Source: Pontibacter sp. G13 (GTDB lineage Bacteria > Bacteroidota > Bacteroidia > J057). Taken from it: a DNA stretch of 64,000 nucleotides. The stretch lies in contig NZ_CP134696.1 of NCBI RefSeq assembly GCF_031851795.1, forward strand, positions 5,952,001 to 6,016,000, written 5' to 3'. The notes beneath the pieces are model-generated. The model was given only the letters and a program-made list of their open reading frames with translations. It was not told where the DNA came from and ran no database searches. Below are positions 49,703 to 57,907 of the stretch, piece by piece (the first letter of the stretch is position 1; the number at the start of each line of letters is the position of its first letter). Position numbers and translations under genes: made by a program.

Positions 49703-50812
49703 ATGAAAGCCAACATGTATTTCCGGGCGATTCTGTGCCTGTTGCTATTGGGAGCCTTTGGCACTCAGCAGATTTCCGCTCAAGATCGCGGGATCAACTA
49801 TCAAGCGGTACTTTCGGATGCTACCGATCAGCCACTATCCAACGCGCTGGTAAATGTCCGTTTCACCATTTCCAACGATATTGCCCAAGTGTTTCAGGAA
49901 ACCCACAGCGGTGTTTCCACTTCTGAAAAAGGACACCTTTCTCTGATAATTGGTAGCCAAGATTTTCCAAGCTTCAATGCGATCGACTGGTCCAATGGAA
50001 CTTTCGAACTGCAGGTGGAAGTAAATGATGGAAGCGGATACGTGGATTTGGGAACGACGATCATCGAGTCCGTACCATTTGCCAAATCTTCCATCAAGGC
50101 GACGAACATGAGCTTGTCCGAGCTGGTGGATGTATCGGATGTTGCACCAAGTGCCGAGCAAGTATTGACTTGGGATGGAAGTGCTTGGGTTCCAGCACCA
50201 GCGGCGAGTTCTTCTCTGTGGCAGCAAGCCAATGGGAATCCAAATGACGTGTACTACGATCAGGGCCGTGTGGGCATTGGAACCAATTTCCCTACTTCCC
50301 CATTGCATGTGTACGATTCTATTCAGGCTGTTCGCCACGCCAATATCGAAACTGGAGATCTTTCTGTCTCCAATGACGCGCTCCAGATCAAAGTAGGCGA
50401 CAACAGTAGCGATGACGGCCAATTCATCGAATTCGAAAAAGGCAATAACATCATAGCAAAGATCAATGTGGACGGTTCTGCTGAATTTACAGCCGTAGAA
50501 TTCCCAGATGGAACTTCCATGAATACCGCCGCTGCTGGACCACTGGCGTTTGGATGTATTTCTTCCGGTGCAACGATCAACTCTGGTTCTGGAAACTACA
50601 CGGTGACATGGAACTCCAACAGTGATCGCTATGAAATCGATATCGACAACAATTACTACTTCTTCACGGACTTCGCAACTGTGGTAACTCCCAACGCTAC
50701 CAATGTCCACAAATGGTCTGCTTCCAGCTCCGGTGGAAAACTGTTGGTGTACCTGTATGACTCCAGCGGCAACAAGATCCAAGGCGTATTCTACTTTGTC
50801 ACTTACGAATAA
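49703..50812 (+). CDS. Secreted tail-fibre-like surface protein
   Basis: A 369-residue exported protein. The signal peptide ends QQISAQ (about residue 27). The N-terminal module, DRGINYQAVLSDATDQPLSNALVNVRFTISN, is the standard Bacteroidota collar seen on many fibre-like proteins; it is followed by ELVDVSDVAPSAEQVLTWDGSAWVP and RVGIGTNFPTSPLHVYDSI, a phage-tail-like repeat motif. The C-terminal ~100 residues are a beta-rich domain (INSGSGNYTVTWNSNSDRYEIDIDNNYYFF). It sits 9 nt before a small T9SS-sorted gene, so the two are likely one operon; perhaps a fibre and its cell-surface partner. Confidence 0.8.
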   Translation: MKANMYFRAILCLLLLGAFGTQQISAQDRGINYQAVLSDATDQPLSNALVNVRFTISNDIAQVFQETHSGVSTSEKGHLSLIIGSQDFPSFNAIDWSNGTFELQVEVNDGSGYVDLGTTIIESVPFAKSSIKATNMSLSELVDVSDVAPSAEQVLTWDGSAWVPAPAASSSLWQQANGNPNDVYYDQGRVGIGTNFPTSPLHVYDSIQAVRHANIETGDLSVSNDALQIKVGDNSSDDGQFIEFEKGNNIIAKINVDGSAEFTAVEFPDGTSMNTAAAGPLAFGCISSGATINSGSGNYTVTWNSNSDRYEIDIDNNYYFFTDFATVVTPNATNVHKWSASSSGGKLLVYLYDSSGNKIQGVFYFVTYE

Positions 50813-50821
50813 TCAGCGTTT

Positions 50822-51340
50822 ATGAGAATGACCATATTGACCATCGCATGGGCGCTATGCCTGACTTTGGGGACATTGGAAGCTCAAGCTCAGGTGAAAC
50901 TCGTCAGACAAGTGATCGGAACCACTGGCCAGTCTGTTACCGTAGGGAATCTGAAAGTCAACTACACCGTCGGTGAAGTGGCGATTCAGGAGGTTACTAC
51001 AGGTTCGCTGATTGTCCGAGAGGGATTCCAGCAACCTGAACAAGCTGGGGCAAATGCCAATGATGAGTGGCTGGGGACACAGGTGGATTACACCTTGTTT
51101 CCAAGTCCTACTGCCGGGCCCATGACTTTTCGTCTTGAGGCTACCACCGCCACCAGCCTTCAGGTACGTATCACCGATCTAGCAGGGCGTGAAATTGCCG
51201 GAACTACCCGTGAGGTGAACCAGCAATCGAATGCAGAGCTCCAATACGACCTGTCCGAGGAAGCAGCCGGATTCTATCTGCTGCTTATCCAAGATACCAA
51301 CGGAAACCTCCTACGCACGGAGAAATTCCAGAAACGATAG
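50822..51340 (+). CDS. Small T9SS type A sorting-domain protein
   Basis: A 172-residue exported protein. Signal to about EAQAQ (residue 24). The first part (VKLVRQVIGTTGQSVTVGNLKVNYTVGEVAIQEVTTGSLIVREGFQQPEQ) is a short beta-unit usual in these proteins; the rest (YTLFPSPTAGPMTFRLEATTATSLQVRITDLAGREI ... FYLLLIQDTNGNLL) is a T9SS sorting domain. It is the second gene of a pair with the fibre-like gene 9 nt upstream. Being little more than signal plus sorting domain, it may be a processed or scaffold component. Confidence 0.82.
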   Translation: MRMTILTIAWALCLTLGTLEAQAQVKLVRQVIGTTGQSVTVGNLKVNYTVGEVAIQEVTTGSLIVREGFQQPEQAGANANDEWLGTQVDYTLFPSPTAGPMTFRLEATTATSLQVRITDLAGREIAGTTREVNQQSNAELQYDLSEEAAGFYLLLIQDTNGNLLRTEKFQKR

Positions 51341-51366
51341 TGCAGGGACTTTCTCCTACACATTCA

Positions 51367-51401
51367 ATGAAAAAAGCGGCTGCCCAATGGGTGGCCGCTT
51401 T
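51367..51401. terminator. Bidirectional intrinsic terminator
   Basis: AAAGCGGC-T-GCCC pairs with GGGT-G-GCCGCTTT (8 bp plus inner pairing). The plus strand lacks a strong T-run (TTGGG), but the minus strand has a TTTTTTCATT run, so it best serves the minus-strand thioredoxin gene, possibly both. Confidence 0.7.
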
Positions 51402-51436
51402 GGGTTGATAAGGAGAGGTGAGGGAATGGGCCAGCT

Positions 51437-52543
51437 TTACTGCCTAAACTCGTCGATAAACTCCTTGGAGTAGCCAATTTGGATGTTTTCGATCATGCCC
51501 TGTTCATCGATCAAGAAAAAGCGCGGGTAGCTATTGACCGCGTACTGTTGGGCGATTTCTTGGGCATCAGGGATGACCGGAAATGGAATAGCCGTTTTTT
51601 CCATGTAGGTAACCAGCCGCTCCGAATTATCCTCGGGGTTGAGGTAAAGAATGGGGATTTCTTCCGAAAGAACATAGCCTTCCTGTGTGAAATGATTGAG
51701 AGTCTTTTTGCAATTGCCACAAGCGATAACCGAGAAATTCAACAGCACTTTACCTCCCGAAAACATCTCCAAATTCACAGAATCGCCTTCCATATTTACT
51801 GCGTGAAAGGCTGGTGCGGGATCTCCCACCTTCAAGTTTTCCATCGGTTTCGCCTTGCCATAGGCAGAGGTGTAGTCTGCCGGAATATCGTAATGCAGCG
51901 CATCATGAGTTTGGTTGTAATCGGAATAATGGATGGTAATTTTCTGCGATAGCGTCCCGTCGATGAAATTTTTGCGCTCGAATCGCTCCATCCATGCATC
52001 TGCATGGATGAAGATATGATTTTCGGTATGGATCTTCCTGCCTTCGTATTCACGATCGCTTTCCACACGGGAATAATGCTTGAGACGTGTCTGATCCATG
52101 ATCGTATCTCCGACGAATTCCCAATCCAATCCAAGCAAGGTCATAGGCGACCATCTACTTCTGAAATTCCCTTTGACTGTCTGAAAAAATCCCTCCCTGC
52201 TATCAAAATGCTCAGGGGTGTAGGTCCTCACGAGTTTGTCGGAATGCTTGGTGACTTGTAGGACTTCCGCTTGATAAAACTGGACTTCGCCTCGCGTTTT
52301 TTGGATGAATTGGTAACCCAGAGAATCCTCAGCTTGAACTAAGTACTCGATCTGGGCGATTACGGTGTCGACGAGATCTGACTCTGGGATGGGATACAGT
52401 GCGGTTTCTGTGTAGCTGATGGATGGACTTGCTGCCAGTTTGCGTTGTGCTTCGGCAAGCCAATCGACCGGTTCGGTACAAGAAAAAGCGATAAGCGTGA
52501 GGATGGCGAGGGCAACTCTGGAAATCTTTGGGTGGAGGTTCAT
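51437..52543 (-). CDS. Thioredoxin-domain lipoprotein (TlpA-like)
   Basis: A 368-residue lipoprotein: signal MNLHPKISRVALAILTLIAFSC, Cys22 lipidated. Residues about 40-225 form an N-terminal beta-sandwich of unknown type (FQTVKGNFRSRWSPMTLLGLDWEFVGD; ERFERKNFIDGTLSQKITIHYSDY) seen in Bacteroidota thioredoxin-like proteins. The C-terminal thioredoxin fold (about 238-368) starts VGDPAPAFHAVNMEGD and carries Cys275 and Cys278 in ACGNCKKTL; RFFLID with cis-proline SYPRF completes it. It is presumably an outer- or inner-membrane-anchored disulfide reductant facing the periplasm. Confidence 0.85.
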   Translation of the reverse strand: MNLHPKISRVALAILTLIAFSCTEPVDWLAEAQRKLAASPSISYTETALYPIPESDLVDTVIAQIEYLVQAEDSLGYQFIQKTRGEVQFYQAEVLQVTKHSDKLVRTYTPEHFDSREGFFQTVKGNFRSRWSPMTLLGLDWEFVGDTIMDQTRLKHYSRVESDREYEGRKIHTENHIFIHADAWMERFERKNFIDGTLSQKITIHYSDYNQTHDALHYDIPADYTSAYGKAKPMENLKVGDPAPAFHAVNMEGDSVNLEMFSGGKVLLNFSVIACGNCKKTLNHFTQEGYVLSEEIPILYLNPEDNSERLVTYMEKTAIPFPVIPDAQEIAQQYAVNSYPRFFLIDEQGMIENIQIGYSKEFIDEFRQ

Positions 52544-52856
52544 GTGGGCTGAGGTTACTTCGAATGGATAGGAATATCAAGCTAAAGTGGAGGATGCGAA
52601 TCAGCGAAAATTCCTATTCCAATGATGCGAAAAATATCAAAATTTGGATCAATGTATCTGATCCTGTTGCCAAGGACAAGCGGTGAGGGGAATCATTGCA
52701 TGAGGAGCGGGGTTTATTTTTGCTACGTTTCCGCTAAAAACTCCCCAACCCAGAAATCTGCGTCCCAGAGATGAACTCGGGAATTCCTTTTTGCTTGGGT
52801 CTATGAGGTCATCGGGAACCATCACGCTTGAACCAAAAGTAGTACCTCATTTTTTG
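52544..52856. other. Intergenic region, no gene seen
   Basis: About 310 nt upstream of the thioredoxin lipoprotein gene, before repeat copy B. It should hold the promoter. No recognised RNA gene. Confidence 0.4.
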
Positions 52857-53072
52857 AATGTAGCGATGGCCTGCCGCGGCGTAAGGGAGCTGCAGGAGTA
52901 GTCGGTGGAGGCCAACTCATGGGTTAGGCAAAATGAGAGAATTGAATATCTCATGAATGCCGGGGTTGTGCATCCTCCCACCGACCGAGCGACCAGCGAG
53001 TCCGGAAGCGCCCGACCCGGCGGCATTTCTTGTCAGGCAGGAACCCCATGCCAAGACGCCGGGATACGCCCC
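52857..53072 (-). repeat. Modular structured repeat element, copy B
   Basis: On the minus strand it starts GGGCGTATCCCGGCG (53072 on) with CGCCGGG at 53057-53063 (plus) pairing with CCCGGCG at 53016-53022. The block CGCCGGGTCGGGC..GACTCGCTGGTCGCTCGGTCGG follows. The variable section is closed by GTCGGTGGAGG (52901-52911) with CCTCCCACCGAC (52974-52985), enclosing ATGAGA/TCTCAT (52933-52954). It ends CCCTTACGCCGCGGCAGGCC. It sits just downstream of the GT4 gene stop (53094). Confidence 0.7.
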
Positions 53073-53093
53073 AATCATCCTCCAGAAAATCGG

Positions 53094-54146
53094 TCAGTTT
53101 GCCAGGAGAATGCTGCAATATTCACTGAGCGAGAATTGAACGGTGCTTTCGATGGAATGGGTCATAAGAGATTGATATTCTGTGGGATTCGCATTCGCAA
53201 TTTGATTCACCGCTTTGAGGAATTCGTCAGAGGTATCGCATAGAAATCCATTTCTGCCATCGGAAATGAAATGTTGATTTTCACCCACATCGCTTGCAAT
53301 GGTGGGCACTCCACAGGATAGATATTGTTTGGCTTTGAACGCGGATTTGGCCTCGTTGAACGGGTGGGGAACCAACGGAGAAATACCAATGTCGAACTTT
53401 TTGATGATGTCAAATAGCCAGTCATCGTTTGTCCAATCGAGGTCTTGCGGGATGATGAGTTCGATGTTTGGGTGAGACTTGAAATATGACCTGATCTCTG
53501 GAATGTCCGCTTGATTTTTGACGCCTATGATGAACAGCTTGATCGGAAAAGAAATCTGCTTGATAAAGGGAAAGTACAGGTCGTACAGGCTTTTCTTGTG
53601 AGAAAATGACTTGGACACATCCTGGCCATTTCCAAAATCACCCACCCATCCTATGTGGATAGTTGGATTTTTCTGTTTCTTGACAATTCCGTGATCGTGG
53701 ACAGGAGAGGTGGCAATGCGCACATTCTGATTGAAAGCAAGGCAATAGTCTTGCAGCGCTTTGCTTCCGACCTGAATACTTTCGCACTTTTCGAGGAAAA
53801 AGTGCAAGGAATCTACGCCTTGTCTCAGGTACTCCGCATCATCAATGTCGTATAGCGTGTTTTGGTTTCTGACAGAGATAAGAAACTTGAGGGCCTTGGC
53901 ATAGAGTCCATTGGAACAAACCTTTTGGACGGCAATGAGGGAATTTTTCTTCCTGAAAAGCAGAACGGACAGAAACACCCTTAGAAAGGACAAAACACCT
54001 TTTAGGGAGCGATCTGGAGTGATGAAATGGTAGGTTATGCCAAATTGCTTGCTGGCGTGTTCTAGCGGCTTTAATCCTCGGTATCGGGTGCTGGGACAGT
54101 TTAAATTATAGTGAGCAAACCAATAGATGTGTTCTATATTGGGCAT
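53094..54146 (-). CDS. Family 4 glycosyltransferase
   Basis: A 350-residue GT-B fold enzyme. The end carries the usual nucleotide-sugar site: AFKAKQYLSCGVPTIASDVGENQHFISDGRNGFLCDTSDEFLKAV. IHIGWVGDFGNGQDVSKSF is the inter-domain segment. The first half (YWFAHYNLNCPSTRYRGLKPLEHASKQFGI) resembles glycosyltransferases that act on cell-envelope polysaccharides. The gene is visibly more AT-rich than its neighbours, suggesting recent arrival, and it stands alone beside repeat copy B. Donor and acceptor are unknown. Confidence 0.85.
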   Translation of the reverse strand: MPNIEHIYWFAHYNLNCPSTRYRGLKPLEHASKQFGITYHFITPDRSLKGVLSFLRVFLSVLLFRKKNSLIAVQKVCSNGLYAKALKFLISVRNQNTLYDIDDAEYLRQGVDSLHFFLEKCESIQVGSKALQDYCLAFNQNVRIATSPVHDHGIVKKQKNPTIHIGWVGDFGNGQDVSKSFSHKKSLYDLYFPFIKQISFPIKLFIIGVKNQADIPEIRSYFKSHPNIELIIPQDLDWTNDDWLFDIIKKFDIGISPLVPHPFNEAKSAFKAKQYLSCGVPTIASDVGENQHFISDGRNGFLCDTSDEFLKAVNQIANANPTEYQSLMTHSIESTVQFSLSEYCSILLAN

Positions 54147-54567
54147 GTGTCAGCAGGGTTGAGATTCTAGTCTGATGGAATTCGTGAGTAGTCCTTGATT
54201 GATTTGGGGAATATGTTGATTCCAGCCAATGGGAATGATTCGGACAGGTAGATTTAGAAATATGTTGTAAAACATACGTGTCGGCCCCTTCCGCCTTGAT
54301 TACTTGAATCCTTGACGAAGGGTGTTTCAATTCTGCTGCATGTAGAAAGGGGATATCTGGGCAGGAATAGAAGGTACGTGGAAGTTCTAAGCTTCAGCGT
54401 TTAGGAATGAATCTGAAATATGCTCCAGCATCACATAGCCTCAGAACCCGTGATTGGGGAGGCAGTTATTGGAGACAATTTCTGGGGTGATAGGTTTTTG
54501 GATCAATTACCTCCTGCTTCACCTCAAACATCTCCTACTGAAAAATAGGTACTCTTGCGCTCCGCCG
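54147..54567. other. AT-rich intergenic region, no gene seen
   Basis: 420 nt between two minus-strand genes, lower in GC than the flanking genes. Short open frames only. It should hold the promoter of the glycosyltransferase gene. No RNA gene or repeat is recognised. Confidence 0.4.
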
Positions 54568-55122
54568 CTACTCAATTTCCTTGATCACCTTGGCCGGATT
54601 GCCTCCTACCACGGTCCTTGGAGCAACATCCTTGGTCACTACCGCTCCAGCTGCAATGACCGCTGCATCTCCGATCGTCACGCCCGGGCAGATGATGGCA
54701 CCTCCGCCGATCCAAACGTCGTTGCCGATGGTGATGGGTTTGGCGAATTCCTTGCCTGAGCTGCGCTCCACCGGATCGAGGGGATGGGTCGCCGTATAGA
54801 TCTGTACATGGGGAGCGAGCATCACCCGATCGCCGATGGTGACGGGAGCCACATCGAGGATACAGCAGTTGAAGTTCATGAAGAAATTCTCCCCGACAGT
54901 GATGTGGTACCCATAGTCGCAGTAGAAGGGTGGCTCGATCCAAAGATTGGCCCCCGCGGAACCAAATAATTCATAGAAAAGCGCATTGCGCTCCGAGGCA
55001 GCGGCATCGTTCATGGCATTGATGCGCTGGAATAGCAGTCGGGCCATGAGCCGATCCTCGACCAGCTCAGGATCGGTGGGGTTGTACATGAGCCCCGCCG
55101 CCATTTTTTCCTTTTCTGTCAT
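54568..55122 (-). CDS. maa: Maltose/galactoside O-acetyltransferase (hexapeptide family)
   Basis: A 184-residue left-handed beta-helix acetyltransferase. The start ([24 protein letters not shown]) is the standard Maa/LacA opening. Next come [58 protein letters not shown] (catalytic His in ATHPLD) and repeated hexapeptides [37 protein letters not shown]. It transfers acetyl from acetyl-CoA to sugar hydroxyls. Sugar preference is not determined. It starts 3 nt downstream of the YfiT-like gene, so they are co-transcribed. Confidence 0.92.
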   Translation of the reverse strand: MTEKEKMAAGLMYNPTDPELVEDRLMARLLFQRINAMNDAAASERNALFYELFGSAGANLWIEPPFYCDYGYHITVGENFFMNFNCCILDVAPVTIGDRVMLAPHVQIYTATHPLDPVERSSGKEFAKPITIGNDVWIGGGAIICPGVTIGDAAVIAAGAVVTKDVAPRTVVGGNPAKVIKEIE

Positions 55123-55125
55123 GAT

Positions 55126-55662
55126 CTACCAGTTTTTGCGTGAAGCCAAGTCCGTGATATGTCGAAGGTGGTGGCGGGTATGCCAACTGTACATGCAGAG
55201 TAGTTCATTGAGGTTGATCTCTCCGGCTTCCGGATGGCGAAGTTTGCGTTCAAAATCTGCGGCTTGCAATCCGTCCAACATGCGAGTCAGTCGAGTATGC
55301 AGCGCCTCCAACAGATCCAGGGAAACATCCACAGGCCCGGCTGAATCCGGCAATTGCGCCCATGCAACTTGATCATACACCTTGATGAGCGGATTGTCCT
55401 CGGTGAGTGCCCATCGAAACCGGATGTAGGCATTCATGTGGCTATCAGGGACGTGATGCAGCACTTGCCGGACCGTCCATCCTTCTGGGCGGTAGGGCGT
55501 GTCTAGCTGTTCATCGGACCATCCTGCAACGGCTTCCCGATAGAGGCTGGGACCCTCGCGGAGGATGTTGATGCGAGATTCACGGGCGGCAGCGTCTAGC
55601 TCCTTGTGAAGCTCCCAAGGGCCGATGGGGTAGGAGAGCGCGTACTGAGTGGAGGTATCCAT
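55126..55662 (-). CDS. YfiT-like DinB-superfamily protein
   Basis: A 178-residue four-helix bundle of the YfiT/BstA type (bacillithiol-transferase-like, putative metal enzymes). It contains YPIGPWELHKELDAAARESRI, WTVRQVLHHVPDSHMNAYIRFRWALTED, and the C-terminal YSWHTRHHLRHI. The three conserved metal His lie in LHHVPDSH and WHTRHH. Its partners in Firmicutes use bacillithiol, but whether this bacterium makes it is not shown here. It is the first gene of a likely operon with maa (3-nt gap). Confidence 0.85.
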   Translation of the reverse strand: MDTSTQYALSYPIGPWELHKELDAAARESRINILREGPSLYREAVAGWSDEQLDTPYRPEGWTVRQVLHHVPDSHMNAYIRFRWALTEDNPLIKVYDQVAWAQLPDSAGPVDVSLDLLEALHTRLTRMLDGLQAADFERKLRHPEAGEINLNELLCMYSWHTRHHLRHITDLASRKNW

Positions 55663-55690
55663 GAGTAAGTAGATTGAGAGATTACAAATT

Positions 55691-55716
55691 GGGCTTACCC
55701 GAAATCGGATAAGCCC
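55691..55716 (-). terminator. Intrinsic terminator of the histidine phosphatase gene
   Basis: GGGCTTA-C-CCG pairs with CGG-A-TAAGCCC around a 4-nt loop. On the minus strand an AATTTGTAAT stretch follows, so T-rich but short. It lies 7 nt past the stop of the phosphatase gene. Confidence 0.6.
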
Positions 55717-55722
55717 ATGCTA

Positions 55723-56379
55723 TCATCCATAATGCCCGATCATCTCCATGCCGGCGAGATGGGCAAAATCATTGATTCGTTCGTACATCCATCGTCCATC
55801 ATGCGCCTGCATACAGCTGATGGAGGTATTGTGGATCATCAGTCCTCTTGTGAGAAGTGGATTGGCTTCTAGGGCCTGTCCGATCAAGGTACGGATGGCA
55901 AATCCATGAGAAAACGCAGCGATATTGGCGGATTCTACCCCTTGGAATTCTTCGGCGACTTGATCCAGCCAAGCGCGCATCCGGTGGTAGACTTCGCGTT
56001 GGGACTCGCCTCCGGGTGGGGTGAAATCCAAGCTGTTTTGGGCGACTTCAGCTTTGCGCTCAGGCGTATAAATCAAGGCGCGCTCCTGGCCTTCCCATTC
56101 TCCTTGGGACAATTCGAGCAATGCATCCGTCCCGACAATGTCCGAAGCGGAGAATCCCAATGCCTCGCAGGCGATCTGGGCAGTGTGCTGTGCTCGTACG
56201 GCATGAGAGGCATATACCCGGTCAAATTGGAACCCCTCTTCCTTGAGGCGTTGACCTAGCTTCAGTGCCTGAAGCTGGCCGCGTTCAGTCAGTTGCAAGT
56301 GATTGGACTGTCCACCGATCAGGTGGTTGTTGAGGTTGCCATAGCTCTCGGCATGGCGGATGAGGTAAATGGAAATCAT
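55723..56379 (-). CDS. Histidine phosphatase family protein
   Basis: A 218-residue phosphatase of the phosphoglycerate-mutase-like superfamily. The catalytic RHG motif reads IYLIRHAESYGN; the second Arg is in YASHAVRAQHTA; the acid is E in LLELSQGEWEG; and the second His is in IAAFSHGFAIRTLIGQ. All four catalytic residues are intact. Substrates of such stand-alone members range from sugar phosphates to cofactor precursors such as alpha-ribazole phosphate; not resolvable here. Confidence 0.9.
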   Translation of the reverse strand: MISIYLIRHAESYGNLNNHLIGGQSNHLQLTERGQLQALKLGQRLKEEGFQFDRVYASHAVRAQHTAQIACEALGFSASDIVGTDALLELSQGEWEGQERALIYTPERKAEVAQNSLDFTPPGGESQREVYHRMRAWLDQVAEEFQGVESANIAAFSHGFAIRTLIGQALEANPLLTRGLMIHNTSISCMQAHDGRWMYERINDFAHLAGMEMIGHYG

Positions 56380-56381
56380 AA

Positions 56382-56409
56382 TGGCTCGTCAGGTCATCCA
56401 GACGAGCCA
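56382..56409 (-). terminator. Intrinsic terminator before the DUF4199-like gene end
   Basis: TGGCTCGTC pairs perfectly with GACGAGCCA (9 bp, 10-nt loop). On the minus strand a TTATGATTTCC stretch follows. It lies 27 nt past the stop of the 56436 gene and overlaps the leader of the phosphatase gene. Confidence 0.65.
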
Positions 56410-56435
56410 CAAGTTCTTCCTTTTTCCTGCAAGGT

Positions 56436-56930
56436 TCAAGCGTTGACCCCGACGTTTTTGAAATATTGCATCATAATAAACGAGACACAAAATCCGGAGA
56501 AAACACCTTCCATCAGCACGATACCACTAATCATCCACACATTGAGATTGTACCGGAGCGGAATCTCCGCCAATATTTGCTGGGCAAGACCCGGCGCAAA
56601 CAAGGTGAAGAACAAATACATGAAAATGGAGAAGAGGAGTGCGGCGACAATGGATGTGCCAAACCCGAGTAGGAATCCGTGGAAATAGTTGGTCTTGTGG
56701 GAGTCCGAATGTCCGTACCAATCCTTCATGGCCGCCCACAATACACCAATCATGATAAACAGGTTGAGGTAGCGCAATTCCGTGATTTGCTGCAGACCCA
56801 ACAATCCTGCCAGCAAGAACCAACCTGCCAGCCCTGCCGCGAGCATGGAACCATAACGAATGACGAATTTGCCCAAATCCGGATCGATGGACAATTCGTT
56901 CTGCATTTCTTGATCGGTGAGAAGGGGCAT
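56436..56930 (-). CDS. DUF4199-like membrane protein (first)
   Basis: A 164-residue membrane protein. Four hydrophobic segments: about 25-48 (FVIRYGSMLAAGLAGWFLLAGLLGL), 55-67, 88-112 (HGFLLGFGTSIVAALLFSIFMYLFF) and 132-156 (MISGIVLMEGVFSGFCVSFIMM). The order and the small cytosolic loop match DUF4199 proteins, which are Bacteroidota-specific and of unknown function. A homologous gene lies 170 nt upstream (57101), so this is a tandem pair from duplication. Confidence 0.7.
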   Translation of the reverse strand: MPLLTDQEMQNELSIDPDLGKFVIRYGSMLAAGLAGWFLLAGLLGLQQITELRYLNLFIMIGVLWAAMKDWYGHSDSHKTNYFHGFLLGFGTSIVAALLFSIFMYLFFTLFAPGLAQQILAEIPLRYNLNVWMISGIVLMEGVFSGFCVSFIMMQYFKNVGVNA

Positions 56931-57100
56931 AACGATGCGCTTATCCGTGAAACATGGGACGGGAACTTGGCTGTTTGTTTAGTGCCTAACAGTGTAGGAG
57001 TTGTTTAAACTGCCATTCCCCAGCGGAATGTTTGAAGCGCAAGCAAGAAAATGGGCGCTGGAGGGAAAATCAGGTGTAAGCGGGGAGAAAGGGGAACTGA

Positions 57101-57559
57101 CTACCGCATCCAACGAGCGATCAGGAAGGAGACGAGATATCCCGAGATCAGGGCTTCGAAGAATATCACTGTCACGGAGGTTTCGAGGGAGAAGAGGGTG
57201 GAATTGAGATCCATAAGCAAGGATTGGCCGAGATCCGGTCGCCACCACAGGAAAAACAGGTAGAGGAAGACGGAAAAGACGGTGCCGCTGACGATGGCCA
57301 ATGTGAGGCCTGTAGCAAGGATTTGGCGGTTGCGGAGGACGGGAATGGGGGAAAATGAAAGCGTGCGGATAGCCAGCATGATGCCTGCGATCAGGAACAG
57401 GAGGTTGGCGTACCGAAGCTCGACCGGGAGCAGATAGCCCAGACGAGTCATCAGAAGGAAGTAGCTGGCCAATAGCAGAAAGGTCAAAAGACCGAACTTC
57501 AATCCCGCCGCGAAGTAGGGTGTATGCTTCGTGCGGGCACTTGCTTTCTCACGTTGCAT
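57101..57559 (-). CDS. DUF4199-like membrane protein (second)
   Basis: A 152-residue membrane protein with four helices (LKFGLLTFLLLASYFLLMTRLGYLL; RYANLLFLIAGIMLAIRTL; GLTLAIVSGTVFSVFLYLFFLWW; TVIFFEALISGYLVSFLI). It is a clear homologue of the 56436 protein by arrangement and shared features: xELRYxNLLFxIxG in both, and VSGTVFSVFLYLFF against AALLFSIFMYLFF. The pair are head-to-tail on the minus strand. Function is unknown. Confidence 0.7.
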   Translation of the reverse strand: MQREKASARTKHTPYFAAGLKFGLLTFLLLASYFLLMTRLGYLLPVELRYANLLFLIAGIMLAIRTLSFSPIPVLRNRQILATGLTLAIVSGTVFSVFLYLFFLWWRPDLGQSLLMDLNSTLFSLETSVTVIFFEALISGYLVSFLIARWMR

Positions 57560-57907
57560 GGATGGTCGAGCAATTCAAAACGTTTCATAGCCTGAATGGC
57601 TGTCTAATGATACAGGAAAATTGGCGAAATAAAAATAAGCCCTCGCCGGATGGCTTGATAGATTTTCACGATTTCGTCAAATGGAGCTCAAAACCGGTGG
57701 AATTCAGCTTTGAACGAGACCTTCTGGAGCGAATGCGCTGGGCATGGGCGGATTAGCTCTATTGGAGGTAAGGATTTCCACATCTTTTCCACCCAGATTG
57801 TTGCGAGGCTTTGGTTTTTCGGTGGAACGGTGGGAGATTTGCAAGAATGATCCGACATCGGTCGCTCGGATATTTGTTCCATTCCAAAGCCTGAATTCTC
57901 CACCGCT
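57560..57907. other. Divergent intergenic region, no gene seen
   Basis: About 350 nt between the DUF4199-like gene and polA. It should hold promoters for both; GATATTTG at 57869-57876 is a one-mismatch -7 candidate for polA. No RNA gene or repeat recognised. Confidence 0.4.

Noticed and set aside
49835-50782. A 315-codon open frame on the minus strand
   Set aside because: Antisense to the fibre-like gene; no signal or motif.
57520-57756. A 78-codon plus-strand frame upstream of polA
   Set aside because: It begins inside the opposite-strand DUF4199-like gene and lacks any protein-like pattern.
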